Under the pieces are notes generated by a model, which ran no database searches, was not told the DNA's origin, and was given only the letters and a program-made list of their open reading frames with translations. DNA of 64,000 nucleotides. Origin: Mesobacillus maritimus (lineage in GTDB: Bacteria; Bacillota; Bacilli; Bacillales; Cytobacillaceae). The stretch covers positions 179,949 to 243,948 of the forward strand of contig NZ_JAMBNR010000010.1 in NCBI RefSeq assembly GCF_023715205.1, in the 5' to 3' direction. The position numbers were made by a program, and so were the translations under genes. Below are positions 18,291 through 26,780 of the stretch, piece after piece; the stretch's first letter is position 1; every line of letters starts with the position of its first letter.

Positions 18291-19202
18291 GTGACAGAGT
18301 TAGGTGATCGCTTTAAGCAAGAAAGAGAAGCAAAGGGGCTTAGCCTCAATCAGTTGCAAGATATGACGAAAATACAGAAACGTTATCTTGCTGGGATTGA
18401 GGAAGGCAATTATGCGATGATGCCAGGGAAATTCTATGTGCGGGCTTTTATAAAGCAATATGCTGAAGCATTGGATCTTGACCCTGACGAAATTTTTGAA
18501 CAGTATAAAAATGATATTCCGACTACATATAATGAAGATTTGCCAGAGCAATTGTCTCGGGTGCAATCGCGTAAAAGTTTTTCGAATCGGACATCAAAGG
18601 TTTTAGACCTTCTTCCTAAACTGCTAATCGGTCTTTTTGTGATTGGGGCCATCGTTCTTGTTTGGTATTGGATGGTTCAGAGTGCTAGCAAGGAAGAAAA
18701 TGACCAAGTGAATCAAGGGAACAATCCGGTCAATATTGAGGAACAAACTGATATTGTGACCGAAGATGAAAATGCTGAATCAGGTGCTACGGAAGAAGGA
18801 AGCGAAAATTCAGCGGATACGAATGAAGATACGAAAAAGGAAGATGAAGAGACTGCTGAAGAACAAGAGGAACTTACTCAAAGCATTAGCGTAGCAGAGA
18901 AAAACGGAAGTTCTACGGTTTATGAGTTAACCGACGCGGATACATTTGAATTAGAAGTTGTCTCTACTGGCGCAACATGGGTCAGTGTCAAAAATGGGGC
19001 TGGAAAAACGTTCTTTGAGAAAACCTTACAAAAGGGTGACAAAGAAACCGTTGACTTTACAGACCAAACGGAGGCATTCCTCCGCATTGGGAATGTTCCT
19101 GGAACTGAACTTTATATTAATGGTGAAAAGCTTGAGTACGCAGTCTCTCCAAATGAGCAAACGACTCAAAATATTACCATCCGTTATACGACAAGCGAAT
19201 AA
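18291..19202 (+). CDS. rodZ: Cell-shape protein RodZ
   Basis: Bitopic membrane protein that links the MreB cytoskeleton to the wall elongation machinery. The cytoplasmic N-terminus is a Cro/XRE-type helix-turn-helix (about residues 3-68, with LSLNQLQDMTKIQKRYL). One transmembrane helix follows near residue 115 (LLIGLFVIGAIVLVWYW). An acidic linker rich in E, D and N spans about 135-200, then a C-terminal DUF4115-like beta domain. The GTG at 18291 is preferred, with GGAAGGTG upstream; total 303 residues, slightly longer than B. subtilis YmfM. Its partner MreBH is encoded at 41113-42120. Confidence 0.9.
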   Translation: MTELGDRFKQEREAKGLSLNQLQDMTKIQKRYLAGIEEGNYAMMPGKFYVRAFIKQYAEALDLDPDEIFEQYKNDIPTTYNEDLPEQLSRVQSRKSFSNRTSKVLDLLPKLLIGLFVIGAIVLVWYWMVQSASKEENDQVNQGNNPVNIEEQTDIVTEDENAESGATEEGSENSADTNEDTKKEDEETAEEQEELTQSISVAEKNGSSTVYELTDADTFELEVVSTGATWVSVKNGAGKTFFEKTLQKGDKETVDFTDQTEAFLRIGNVPGTELYINGEKLEYAVSPNEQTTQNITIRYTTSE

Positions 19203-19228
19203 TAGTCATCGCAAGGTGACTATTTTTT
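19200..19228 (+). terminator. Intrinsic terminator of rodZ overlapping its stop codon
   Basis: AATAGTCATC and GGTGACTATT pair with one G-U pair around a four-base loop, followed by TTTTTC. The left arm begins inside the TAA stop. Confidence 0.88.
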
Positions 19229-19304
19229 CGCTTGGTTAATAAGGAATACAAATTTAACTTTGGGAATTGTAGGCCCCAGGCCATACGCCGCTGAGCAGGG
19301 CACT

Positions 19305-19438
19305 ACCGCTTTTCTTTGTCTAGCTGCAGCGGCTAGCCCCTCGAGTCGCTTCGGTCCGGCAGTTGAAGTCAAAGAACGACTTCATCTGCCGGACCTCCAG
19401 CACTTGTCGGGTCTGAACAAGCCGCTTCCGCTTTTCTT
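19305..19438. repeat. Modular GC-rich dispersed intergenic repeat, copy A
   Basis: Starts TACCGCTTTTC and ends GCCGCTTCCGCTTTTC. Inside is a near-perfect hairpin at 19353-19395 with 18-bp arms (GGTCCGGCAGTTGAAGTC and its complement with one mismatch) around the loop AAAGAAC. The same sequence recurs in 31729-32017 with changed arms. It is more GC-rich than its surroundings and lies between rodZ and pgsA. Such elements are common between genes in Bacillaceae genomes; mechanism unknown. Confidence 0.8.
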
Positions 19439-19465
19439 TATCATTTTTGTTTTGGAGGAAAAATC

Positions 19466-20044
19466 ATGAATTTACCGAATAAAATCACCATCTCACGAAT
19501 ATTTCTAATACCTGTGTTTTTAGTGGTGATGCTTGCACCTTTTGATTGGGGAATGGTGAGTATATTAGGAGCGACAATGCCTGTGACTCATCTTGTCGGA
19601 GCTTTGATTTTTATCTTTGCTTCGGTGACGGATTGGGTGGATGGATACTACGCTCGGAAACTTAATCTTGTAACCAATCTAGGCAAATTTCTAGACCCAT
19701 TAGCAGATAAATTACTTGTAGCTTCTGCCCTGATTGTTTTAGTCGAACTTCAACTGGCACCATCTTGGATTGTCATCATCATTATTTTTAGAGAATTTGC
19801 GGTGACTGGTTTGCGCGCGATTCTTGCCGAAGGGGGAGAAGTGGTTGCAGCGAATATGCTTGGGAAAATTAAAACGTGGGCCCAAATCGTTGCAATTTCA
19901 GCTTTGCTTCTTCACAATATCTTTTTCGAAATGATTTCGGTTCCATTTGACATGATCGCTCTTTGGGTTGCAATGTTCTTTACCATTTGGTCTGGTTGGG
20001 ATTACTTTAACAAAAATAAAGCGGTCTTTAAAAACTCAAAGTAA
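19466..20044 (+). CDS. pgsA: CDP-diacylglycerol-glycerol-3-phosphate 3-phosphatidyltransferase
   Basis: Integral membrane enzyme that makes phosphatidylglycerophosphate, the committed step to phosphatidylglycerol and cardiolipin. The CDP-alcohol phosphotransferase motif is clear: DWVDGYYAR followed by GKFLDPLADK, giving the D-x2-DG-x2-AR-x8-G-x3-D-x3-D pattern. About five to six hydrophobic segments in 192 residues, the usual size. GGAGGA precedes the ATG. It is the rodZ-pgsA-cinA-recA order of B. subtilis, interrupted here by a repeat element upstream. Confidence 0.95.
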   Translation: MNLPNKITISRIFLIPVFLVVMLAPFDWGMVSILGATMPVTHLVGALIFIFASVTDWVDGYYARKLNLVTNLGKFLDPLADKLLVASALIVLVELQLAPSWIVIIIIFREFAVTGLRAILAEGGEVVAANMLGKIKTWAQIVAISALLLHNIFFEMISVPFDMIALWVAMFFTIWSGWDYFNKNKAVFKNSK

Positions 20045-20077
20045 GTGCGTGCAGATTAAAACCCCGGGAGGAATAAT

Positions 20078-21325
20078 ATGAATGCTGAAATTATTGCTGT
20101 AGGTTCGGAGCTACTGCTCGGACAAATCAATAACACAAATGCTAGATTCCTGTCTTCGCAACTGGCCAGTATTGGAGTGAACGTTTTTTTTCATACCGTT
20201 GTAGGAGATAATCCTGTTCGTCTGAAATCAGCGCTTGAGATTGCAGATCAGCGCTCTGAATTGATTATTCTAACTGGAGGCCTTGGGCCAACAAAAGACG
20301 ATTTAACAAAAGAAACGATTGCAAGTCACCTTGGGGTAGATCTTGAAATCGATGAGGTTGCGCTAACATCCATTGAACATTATTTTAAAAAAACAAATAG
20401 ACCGATGACTGAGAATAATCGGAAACAAGCGCTCATTTTGAAAGGATCACTTGCGTTAAAAAATGACCATGGTATGGCACCGGGGATGTTTCTCGAAAAG
20501 GGGAACCATTATTACATGCTTTTACCGGGACCGCCTAGTGAACTTGAGCCAATGTTTGCGAAATATGGCATCCCGGCCATCACAGAAAGCATGTCAGAGC
20601 AGGCAAGGATTGTATCTAGGGTCCTTCGTTTCTTTGGAATCGGGGAAGCTGCGCTTGATGAGAGGTTAGACGATTTAATTGAGAACCAAACGAATCCGAC
20701 GATTGCTCCACTTGCTTCAGAGTCGGAAGTAACGGTGCGCTTAACAGCAAGGCATCAGATTGAGGATGAGGCGATCCTATTAATTGATGAAGCGGAGAAA
20801 GAGATTCAGAGTCGATTGGGGCAGTACTTTTATGGGTATGATGATACTTCATTAGTGAATGAATTGATGAAGAGCTTGCAGTCGAAGAGCCTAACGATTG
20901 CAGCAGCAGAAAGCTTGACTGGTGGAATGTTTCAAGAACAACTTACTTCTCTCTCAGGAGCAAGTAGCGTGCTAAAAGGCGGTGTGGTTTGTTATACAAA
21001 TGTGGCCAAAGTGAACCTCGTGAAAGTACGCGAAGAAACGATTGCCGACCACGGTGCAGTTAGTGCGGAATGTGCTCAAGAATTAGCTGAAAATGTAGCA
21101 AGTTTATTAGGAGCGGATATTGGAATTAGTTTTACCGGTGTCGCTGGTCCTGGTGAACTTGAAGGGCATCCGGCAGGAACCGTTTTTGTGGGAATTTATC
21201 TGAAAGGAAAACCAACAAGAACAGAAAAACTTCAGCTTGCTGGTACTCGCGAGATGAACCGCGTTCGAGCAGTTAAACATGGATGTCGTTTGTTAATCAA
21301 TAGTTTGAAAGAGGAAAAATTGTAG
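20078..21325 (+). CDS. cinA: Competence/damage-inducible protein CinA
   Basis: Two-domain protein of 415 residues. The N-terminal MoCF-like domain (about 1-170) has GSELLLGQ and [11 protein letters not shown], linked in the family to ADP-ribose or NAD-related pyrophosphatase activity. The C-terminal CinA domain (about 255-410) has AAESLTGG and TGVAGPG, the nicotinamide mononucleotide deamidase signature. GGGAGGA precedes the ATG. It sits upstream of recA as in many Firmicutes, but a terminator and a separate SOS promoter divide them here. Confidence 0.94.
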   Translation: MNAEIIAVGSELLLGQINNTNARFLSSQLASIGVNVFFHTVVGDNPVRLKSALEIADQRSELIILTGGLGPTKDDLTKETIASHLGVDLEIDEVALTSIEHYFKKTNRPMTENNRKQALILKGSLALKNDHGMAPGMFLEKGNHYYMLLPGPPSELEPMFAKYGIPAITESMSEQARIVSRVLRFFGIGEAALDERLDDLIENQTNPTIAPLASESEVTVRLTARHQIEDEAILLIDEAEKEIQSRLGQYFYGYDDTSLVNELMKSLQSKSLTIAAAESLTGGMFQEQLTSLSGASSVLKGGVVCYTNVAKVNLVKVREETIADHGAVSAECAQELAENVASLLGADIGISFTGVAGPGELEGHPAGTVFVGIYLKGKPTRTEKLQLAGTREMNRVRAVKHGCRLLINSLKEEKL

Positions 21326-21331
21326 AATGGA

Positions 21332-21366
21332 AGTCCTTGTTCTAGCGTGAACAAGGGCTTTCTTTG
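21332..21366 (+). terminator. Intrinsic terminator after cinA
   Basis: An 11-bp stem (AGTCCTTGTTC against GAACAAGGGCT, one G-U pair) with a six-base loop is followed by TTTCTTTG. Confidence 0.8.
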
Positions 21367-21636
21367 CTAATTTTCAAAGAACGCTGCTAGAAAGCCTCTA
21401 TTAATGATAAAGATATTTAAGGGTAGAAGTTTCTACTAAATCTTCTTATGGTAGCAGTCCCCCTCTCTTTAACAGTACCCGCCGTAATAATTCTTTCTTG
21501 CTAGACTGTAAGAAGCGAATAATTCAAAAACCTGTTTAATCGTTAAAATCTCGTTATCAACGTACCTATTTCCTATAAATGATCTGAAATTGAGTTAAAA
21601 ATCACTTTTTTAGCGAAACTTACCAGTGAAAAAAAT

Positions 21637-21650
21637 CGAATGGATGTTCG
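21637..21650. promoter_or_regulatory. LexA (SOS) box of recA
   Basis: CGAATGGATGTTCG matches the Bacillus SOS consensus CGAAC-N4-GTTCG except for one base. It lies 10 bases upstream of the -35 element. Confidence 0.8.
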
Positions 21651-21660
21651 TTTTTTTTGC

Positions 21661-21689
21661 TCGACAAATGATTTAAAAGAAGGTATAGT
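21661..21689 (+). promoter_or_regulatory. recA sigma-A promoter
   Basis: TCGACA and TATAGT are separated by exactly 17 bases and lie directly downstream of the LexA box, about 75 bases before the recA start. Confidence 0.75.
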
Positions 21690-21762
21690 ATGAGTAGTAT
21701 TCCGAATAAGTTGTGGACGTTCGTCTATGGACGAAAACGTATGGATAAAGGAGGAAAATTGA

Positions 21763-22809
21763 GTGAGTGATCGTAAAGCTGCCTTAGATATGGCATTAAA
21801 ACAAATAGAAAAGCAATTTGGTAAAGGTTCAGTTATGAAGTTAGGAGAACAAACGGATCGTAGAGTTTCAACTAGTCCGAGTGGTTCGCTTACATTGGAT
21901 ATAGCGCTTGGAATTGGTGGATACCCACGCGGTCGTGTTATTGAAATCTATGGACCTGAAAGTTCTGGTAAAACAACTGTCGCTCTTCATGCGATTGCAG
22001 AAGTTCAGGCTCAAGGTGGACAAGCTGCGTTTATTGATGCGGAACATGCATTGGACCCAGTTTATGCTCAAAAGCTAGGTGTCAATATTGATGAACTATT
22101 GCTATCACAGCCAGATACAGGAGAACAAGCGTTAGAAATCGCCGAGGCTCTTGTACGAAGTGGTGCGGTTGATATTATTGTAGTTGACTCAGTAGCTGCG
22201 TTGGTTCCAAAAGCAGAAATTGAAGGGGAAATGGGAGATGCCCACGTAGGTCTTCAAGCTCGCTTAATGTCACAGGCTCTTCGTAAGCTATCAGGTGCAA
22301 TCAATAAATCTAATACAATAGCGATTTTCATTAACCAGATTCGTGAAAAAGTTGGTATTATGTTTGGTAACCCTGAGACAACACCTGGTGGTCGTGCGTT
22401 AAAATTCTATTCTAGTGTTCGTCTTGAAGTACGCCGTGCTGAAACCTTAAAGCAAGGAAATGAAATGGTCGGAAATAAGACAAAAATTAAGGTTGTGAAA
22501 AATAAGGTTGCTCCTCCTTTCCGTGTTGCGGAAGTAGACATTATGTACGGAGAAGGAATCTCAAAAGAAGGCGAAATCATCGATATCGGATCTGAACTTG
22601 ATATTGTCCAAAAAAGTGGATCTTGGTATTCTTATGAGGGTGAACGTGTAGGACAGGGACGTGAGAATGCGAAGCAGTTCCTCAAGGAAAATCCTTCTAT
22701 TCGTCTTGCGATTCAACAAAAAATCCGTGAGCATTATGGTTTAGATGGAGAGAAGCCACTTGCTGAAGCGGAAGAAGATTTAGATCAAGAAGAATTGGAG
22801 CTTTCCTAA
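21763..22809 (+). CDS. recA: Recombinase RecA
   Basis: ATP-dependent strand-exchange protein and co-protease for LexA cleavage. The GTG at 21763 has AAAGGAGG eight bases upstream; 348 residues, normal and without an intein. Walker A GPESSGKT is at 64-71, the Walker B region reads [11 protein letters not shown], and the DNA-binding loop region ([14 protein letters not shown]) and NQIREKVG segment are intact. The C-terminus is acidic, as usual. Expression is under an SOS box and its own promoter. Unlike B. subtilis, no pbpX follows; rny comes next. Confidence 0.98.
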   Translation: MSDRKAALDMALKQIEKQFGKGSVMKLGEQTDRRVSTSPSGSLTLDIALGIGGYPRGRVIEIYGPESSGKTTVALHAIAEVQAQGGQAAFIDAEHALDPVYAQKLGVNIDELLLSQPDTGEQALEIAEALVRSGAVDIIVVDSVAALVPKAEIEGEMGDAHVGLQARLMSQALRKLSGAINKSNTIAIFINQIREKVGIMFGNPETTPGGRALKFYSSVRLEVRRAETLKQGNEMVGNKTKIKVVKNKVAPPFRVAEVDIMYGEGISKEGEIIDIGSELDIVQKSGSWYSYEGERVGQGRENAKQFLKENPSIRLAIQQKIREHYGLDGEKPLAEAEEDLDQEELELS

Positions 22810-22813
22810 TGGA

Positions 22814-22849
22814 AAAAAAGCAAAGCAATCGTGCTTTGCTTTTTTTTTG
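22814..22849 (+). terminator. Intrinsic terminator of recA
   Basis: AAAGCAAAGCA pairs with TGCTTTGCTTT across a four-base loop and continues into T8. Symmetric flanks make it usable in both directions. Confidence 0.92.
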
Positions 22850-22960
22850 CAGATAAATGTTTCAGATTGTTTAACCATATGACAGAGGGGCATACTTGCT
22901 CGTGCCAGCCTATTACAAATTTAAAACTGGCAAGAAACACCAATCGGCGCTTACACCCCC

Positions 22961-22989
22961 TTGACAATAAAAATCGGAAAACATACAAT
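22961..22989 (+). promoter_or_regulatory. Candidate rny promoter
   Basis: TTGACA and TACAAT are separated by 17 bases, about 140 bases before the rny start. A near-consensus sigma-A match; no other feature seen in the 22850-23127 gap. Confidence 0.65.
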
Positions 22990-23127
22990 TAACATGTATA
23001 TTTTTACTTTTACTAGTAATAAAAGCGTTTAAAAGCCTTTGTGCTGTATGTTGATGCAAGAAAACAATATACATGCCGACACTTTAAAAAACGTAACAAA
23101 AAGTTCATAGCAAGAGGAGGTGAAATG

Positions 23128-24690
23128 ATGGAATTTTTCATAACTATCATCTCCATTTTGCTTGGCCTAATCGTCGGTGCAGTTGTTGGCTATTTTTATC
23201 GAAAATCCGTTGCAGAGGCAAAAATAGCAGGTGCAAGGAATGCGGCAGAACAGATTCTTGAGGATGCGAAGCGGGATGCGGAAGCATTAAAGAAGGAAGC
23301 CCTGCTTGAAGCAAAGGATGACATTCATAAGCTGCGCACAGAAGCAGAACGCGAAGTGCGTGAGCGTCGAAATGAACTGCAAAAACAAGAAAATCGTTTA
23401 CTGCAAAAGGAGGAGAATCTTGACCGGAAGGACGAGTCGTTAAATAAACGCGAAATTCTTTTGGAGAAGAAAGATGACTCTCTGAACCAAAGACAACAGC
23501 ATATTGAACAGATGCAAAGCAAAGTGGACGAAATGGTGCGTATGCAACAAGCCGAGCTAGAACGTATCTCGAGCTTGACGCGTGATGAGGCAAAATCCAT
23601 CATTTTAGAACGTACTGAGCAAGAGTTAGCTCACGACATAGCTGTCATGATTAAAGAAAGTGAGAGCAGAGCGAAGGAAGAGTCCGACAAGAAGGCGAAG
23701 GAGTTATTATCTCTTGCCCTTCAACGGTGCGCTGCAGACCATGTTGCTGAAACAACGGTTTCCGTTGTGAATCTTCCAAATGATGAAATGAAAGGACGCA
23801 TCATTGGGCGTGAAGGACGGAACATCCGGACACTTGAGACGCTGACGGGAATCGATTTAATTATCGATGATACGCCAGAAGCAGTCATACTATCTGGATT
23901 CGATCCAATTCGTCGTGAAACGGCAAGATTAGCCCTTGATAAACTTGTACAGGACGGTCGAATTCACCCTGCAAGAATCGAGGAAATGGTTGAAAAAGCG
24001 CGTCGCGAAGTCGATGAACATATTCGTGAAGTCGGGGAACAGACGACGTTTGAAGTGGGTGTACATGGTCTTCACCCAGATTTAATTAAGATTCTAGGAC
24101 GATTGAAATATCGTACAAGCTACGGTCAGAACGTTCTCAAACACTCTATGGAGGTTGCACAGCTATCAGGGCTGTTAGCCGCTGAGTTAGGGGAAGATGA
24201 GATACTTGCAAGACGTGCAGGTCTCCTGCATGATATTGGAAAAGCGATTGACCATGAAGTGGAAGGAAGCCATGTTGAAATTGGGGTTGAACTTGCAACC
24301 AAGTATAAAGAACATCCAGTTGTGATTAACAGTATTGCTTCCCACCATGGTGATTCTGAACCAACATCTGTTATTGCGGTACTTGTCGCAGCTGCTGATG
24401 CATTATCAGCTGCTAGACCTGGAGCACGTAGTGAAGCGCTGGAAAACTATATCCGCCGCTTAGAGCGCCTAGAAGAAATCTCTGAATCCTTCGAAGGAGT
24501 CGAGAAATCATTTGCCATTCAGGCGGGCCGTGAGATTCGCATAATGGTAAAACCTGACTTAATTGATGATCTTCAAGCTCACCGTTTAGCGCGTGACATC
24601 AGGAAGAATATTGAGGAAGAACTCGATTATCCTGGTCATATTAAAGTAACGGTCATTCGTGAAACGAGAGCAGTTGAATACGCAAAATAA
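23128..24690 (+). CDS. rny: Ribonuclease Y
   Basis: Membrane-anchored endoribonuclease that initiates mRNA decay and works with the RicA-RicF-RicT (Y) complex. An N-terminal transmembrane helix (about residues 5-25) is followed by a long charged coiled coil (about 30-200), a KH RNA-binding domain ([12 protein letters not shown] from 223) and an HD domain whose catalytic pair is H368-D369 in [10 protein letters not shown]. The ATG at 23128 is chosen over 23125 because GAGGAGG gives better spacing; the product is then 520 residues, the B. subtilis length. RicA is encoded at 31222-31650. Confidence 0.97.
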   Translation: MEFFITIISILLGLIVGAVVGYFYRKSVAEAKIAGARNAAEQILEDAKRDAEALKKEALLEAKDDIHKLRTEAEREVRERRNELQKQENRLLQKEENLDRKDESLNKREILLEKKDDSLNQRQQHIEQMQSKVDEMVRMQQAELERISSLTRDEAKSIILERTEQELAHDIAVMIKESESRAKEESDKKAKELLSLALQRCAADHVAETTVSVVNLPNDEMKGRIIGREGRNIRTLETLTGIDLIIDDTPEAVILSGFDPIRRETARLALDKLVQDGRIHPARIEEMVEKARREVDEHIREVGEQTTFEVGVHGLHPDLIKILGRLKYRTSYGQNVLKHSMEVAQLSGLLAAELGEDEILARRAGLLHDIGKAIDHEVEGSHVEIGVELATKYKEHPVVINSIASHHGDSEPTSVIAVLVAAADALSAARPGARSEALENYIRRLERLEEISESFEGVEKSFAIQAGREIRIMVKPDLIDDLQAHRLARDIRKNIEEELDYPGHIKVTVIRETRAVEYAK

Positions 24691-24716
24691 AGCGGTGCAT
24701 ATGCACCGCTTTTTTA
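24691..24716 (+). terminator. Intrinsic terminator of rny
   Basis: A perfect 20-base palindrome, AGCGGTGCAT and its complement, directly after the rny stop is followed by T6. Confidence 0.93.
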
Positions 24717-24828
24717 GCTTCTGGGAGTGATCCTTTCCTAGGACAACTACCAACCAAATTTCTCTTAGGCTTTAGTGTAGAGAAAAAAGAATAATACTTT
24801 GCTTAAATGCGCGTCTGTCATCTTTCTA

Positions 24829-24855
24829 GGACTCGTCAAGTGGCGAGTTTTCTTT
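24829..24855 (+). terminator. Recurrent CTCG...GGCGAG terminator-like hairpin, copy 2
   Basis: ACTCGTC pairs with GGCGAGT (one G-U pair) around an AAGT loop and is followed by TTTTCTTT. It is an extra hairpin 110 bases beyond the rny terminator and before ymdB. Confidence 0.6.
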
Positions 24856-24953
24856 ATGTTTGCAAAGTGGAGAGCATTTGGGGGAAGAATATGATACATA
24901 TCAGGTATGATACAATCGAACTAAACTAAAAAGAATAGGAATGGAAGAATACA

Positions 24954-25751
24954 ATGAGAATTTTATTTATCGGTGATGTCGTTGGCTCACCTGGTCGTGA
25001 CATGGTGAAGGAGTATTTGCCGAAACTAAAAGAAAAGTACCGTCCAACGATTACAATTGTTAACGGTGAAAATGCCGCAAGTGGAAAAGGAATCAATGAA
25101 AAGATTTATCGGCAATTTTTAGAGTGGGGCGCACAAGCAGTTACGCTTGGAAATCATGCATGGGATAAAAAAGAAATCTTTGATTTTATTGACAAAGCTA
25201 AGTATCTGGTACGGCCTGCTAATTTGCCAGAGGAAGTTCCTGGCACAGGCATCGTGTATTTAAAAGTCAATCAAGATGAAGTGGCTGTTATTAACCTGCA
25301 AGGTCGGACGTTTTTACCGGCGATTGATTGCCCGTTTAAGAAGGCAGATGAACTAATTGCGGAAGCTAGAAAGCGGACACCGATTATCTTCGTTGATTTT
25401 CATGCCGAAGCAACAAGTGAAAAAGAAGCGATGGGCTGGTATTTGGATGGACGAGTAACGGCAGTTGTTGGAACACATACGCATGTACAAACAGCAGATG
25501 AGCGGATACTCCCAAGTGGAACTGCTTATTTAACGGATGCTGGAATGACAGGACCTTATGACGGAATTTTAGGGGTCGAACGCGATGCTGTCATTAAACG
25601 CTTCTTGACTTCCCTTCCAGTTCGATTTGAAGTAAGCACAGGTGGTCGGACTCAATTATCCGGTGTGGTTGTTGATGTGGATAAAAAGGATGGTCGTGCG
25701 AAGAAAATTCAACGTGTTCGCATCAATGATGATCAACCTCTTTTTAGTTAA
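24954..25751 (+). CDS. ymdB: YmdB family metallophosphoesterase
   Basis: Calcineurin-like phosphoesterase of the YmdB/DR1281 family, which hydrolyses cyclic nucleotides such as 2',3'-cAMP and influences biofilm and motility choices in B. subtilis. Metal-binding motifs are visible: GDVVGSPGRD at the N-terminus, NGEN, GNHAWD, DFHAE and GTHTHVQTAD. The 265 residues equal the family length, with no signal peptide. Upstream is rny and downstream spoVS, the conserved Bacillaceae order. Confidence 0.95.
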   Translation: MRILFIGDVVGSPGRDMVKEYLPKLKEKYRPTITIVNGENAASGKGINEKIYRQFLEWGAQAVTLGNHAWDKKEIFDFIDKAKYLVRPANLPEEVPGTGIVYLKVNQDEVAVINLQGRTFLPAIDCPFKKADELIAEARKRTPIIFVDFHAEATSEKEAMGWYLDGRVTAVVGTHTHVQTADERILPSGTAYLTDAGMTGPYDGILGVERDAVIKRFLTSLPVRFEVSTGGRTQLSGVVVDVDKKDGRAKKIQRVRINDDQPLFS

Positions 25752-25777
25752 TCTAAAGTAGTAGCTTCTCTTTTTGA

Positions 25778-25843
25778 AAGGCTCTTTTCTCAAGTATTGG
25801 CTGTCTATCTGTAAAAACAGCCAATATATGGGGAAAGAGCCTT
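25778..25843 (+). terminator. Long imperfect hairpin after ymdB
   Basis: Arms of about 26 bases (beginning AAGGCTCTTT and ending AAAGAGCCTT) enclose a short loop, with outer and inner perfect blocks and a few mismatches between. A broken T-run follows. Probably the ymdB terminator or a structured 3' end. Confidence 0.65.
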
Positions 25844-25881
25844 GTTGTTTATTTTTAAACCTAAAAAAATAGCCTCTTCAC

Positions 25882-25933
25882 CGTTAAAATGGTTAGGGTT
25901 TTAACAATAATCTTTCCAAAAACAGTGTTTTTT
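25882..25933 (+). repeat. Diverged copy of the 51-bp dispersed repeat
   Basis: The CGTTAAAAT start, the GGGTTTTAACAATAATCTTT core and the AAAAACAGTGTTTTT end align with the copies at 927-977 and 62707-62757 with several changes. Confidence 0.55.
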
Positions 25934-26045
25934 CAATAGCTCGGTTATATCCCTTGACTTTTCTGAATATAGTAGCAGTGGAACAACTTACCCTGAAAAT
26001 TAGAGGGCATTCAGGTTTTGGGGAGAAAATAAGGAGGAGCTAGGA

Positions 26046-26306
26046 ATGGAAATATTAAAAGTTTCAGCAAAATCTAACCCTAATTCTGTAGCTGGTGCGC
26101 TTGCAGGAGTTCTGCGTGAAAGAGGGAATGCAGAAATCCAGGCAATCGGTGCGGGTGCATTGAATCAGGCCGTAAAGGCAGTAGCTATCGCAAGAGGATT
26201 TGTAGCGCCTAGCGGAGTTGATTTGATTTGCATCCCAGCCTTTACCGATATTCAAATAGACGGTGAAGAGCGTACCGCGATTAAATTGATTATTGAACCA
26301 AGGTAG
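26046..26306 (+). CDS. spoVS: Stage V sporulation protein S
   Basis: Small 86-residue Alba-like protein needed for normal spore coat and septation progression in B. subtilis. The sequence is nearly invariant in the family: MEILKVSAKSNPNSVAGALA at the start and the AIKLIIEP end. AAGGAGGA precedes the ATG. It follows ymdB as expected. Nucleic-acid binding is inferred from the Alba-like fold; no catalytic residues are expected. Confidence 0.97.
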   Translation: MEILKVSAKSNPNSVAGALAGVLRERGNAEIQAIGAGALNQAVKAVAIARGFVAPSGVDLICIPAFTDIQIDGEERTAIKLIIEPR

Positions 26307-26363
26307 GAAAATTAGGGGATGTGTGGTACAAGATTCTATGAAGAAATGAATTAAAAGATTCAA

Positions 26364-26408
26364 TCATCCGTCTGTCAAAGAAACACGAACGACAGATGGA
26401 TTTTTTTT
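26364..26408 (+). terminator. Intrinsic terminator of spoVS
   Basis: TCCGTCTGTC and GACAGATGGA pair with one G-U pair around a 14-base loop, followed by T8. Confidence 0.85.
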
Positions 26409-26780
26409 GCCTGTGAGACTGGAAAAAACATCCATAAAATATTATTCTAGAATAAGAGACGATTATTTTGCATCCTTGCACAAATTTGAAAAAAAACGGT
26501 TATATCAACTATGTTTTTAAGAATTTTAGAAGTTGGAAAAAATGAAGAATATGGAAAAACTAAAATAGAAAAAATATTCTTATTTTGGCTAATATTTGGT
26601 GAGAAAGGGTTGCTTTTTTCTCGGCATAGGTCTAGAATTGAAAGCGTTTAGTACCCCTCCAAGTTGCAAGTTAAAGACAAAGTGAGAACGTGATTTTTTA
26701 GTGAATGGCTTGGAAAAGTGCTAAAATTATTAATGGAATAGAATTACATACTTTTTAACGTACCTAAAGGGGTGTAGGAG
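26409..26780. other. Gene-free interval upstream of korA
   Basis: About 370 AT-rich bases with no gene. The only signal I see is a cre-like site at 26639-26652. No clear promoter could be fixed. Confidence 0.55.
26639..26652 (+). promoter_or_regulatory. Near-consensus cre (CcpA) site upstream of korA
   Basis: TGAAAGCGTTTAGT fits the cre consensus at all fixed positions but one (G for C near the end). It lies about 130 bases upstream of the 2-oxoacid oxidoreductase operon, which would fit carbon control. Confidence 0.35.

Larger units (their letters stand above)
21367..21762. other. recA upstream region
   Basis: About 400 bases with no gene. The first 250 bases show nothing I recognise. The last 125 hold the LexA box, the promoter and a leader hairpin (TTCGTC, TATG, GACGAA at 21720-21735). 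Confidence 0.6.

Noticed and set aside
19260..19469. Open frame between rodZ and pgsA
   Set aside because: Coincides with the dispersed repeat and its hairpin; no start signal.
21763..22809. Search for an intein in recA
   Set aside because: The frame is of normal length and all motifs are contiguous.
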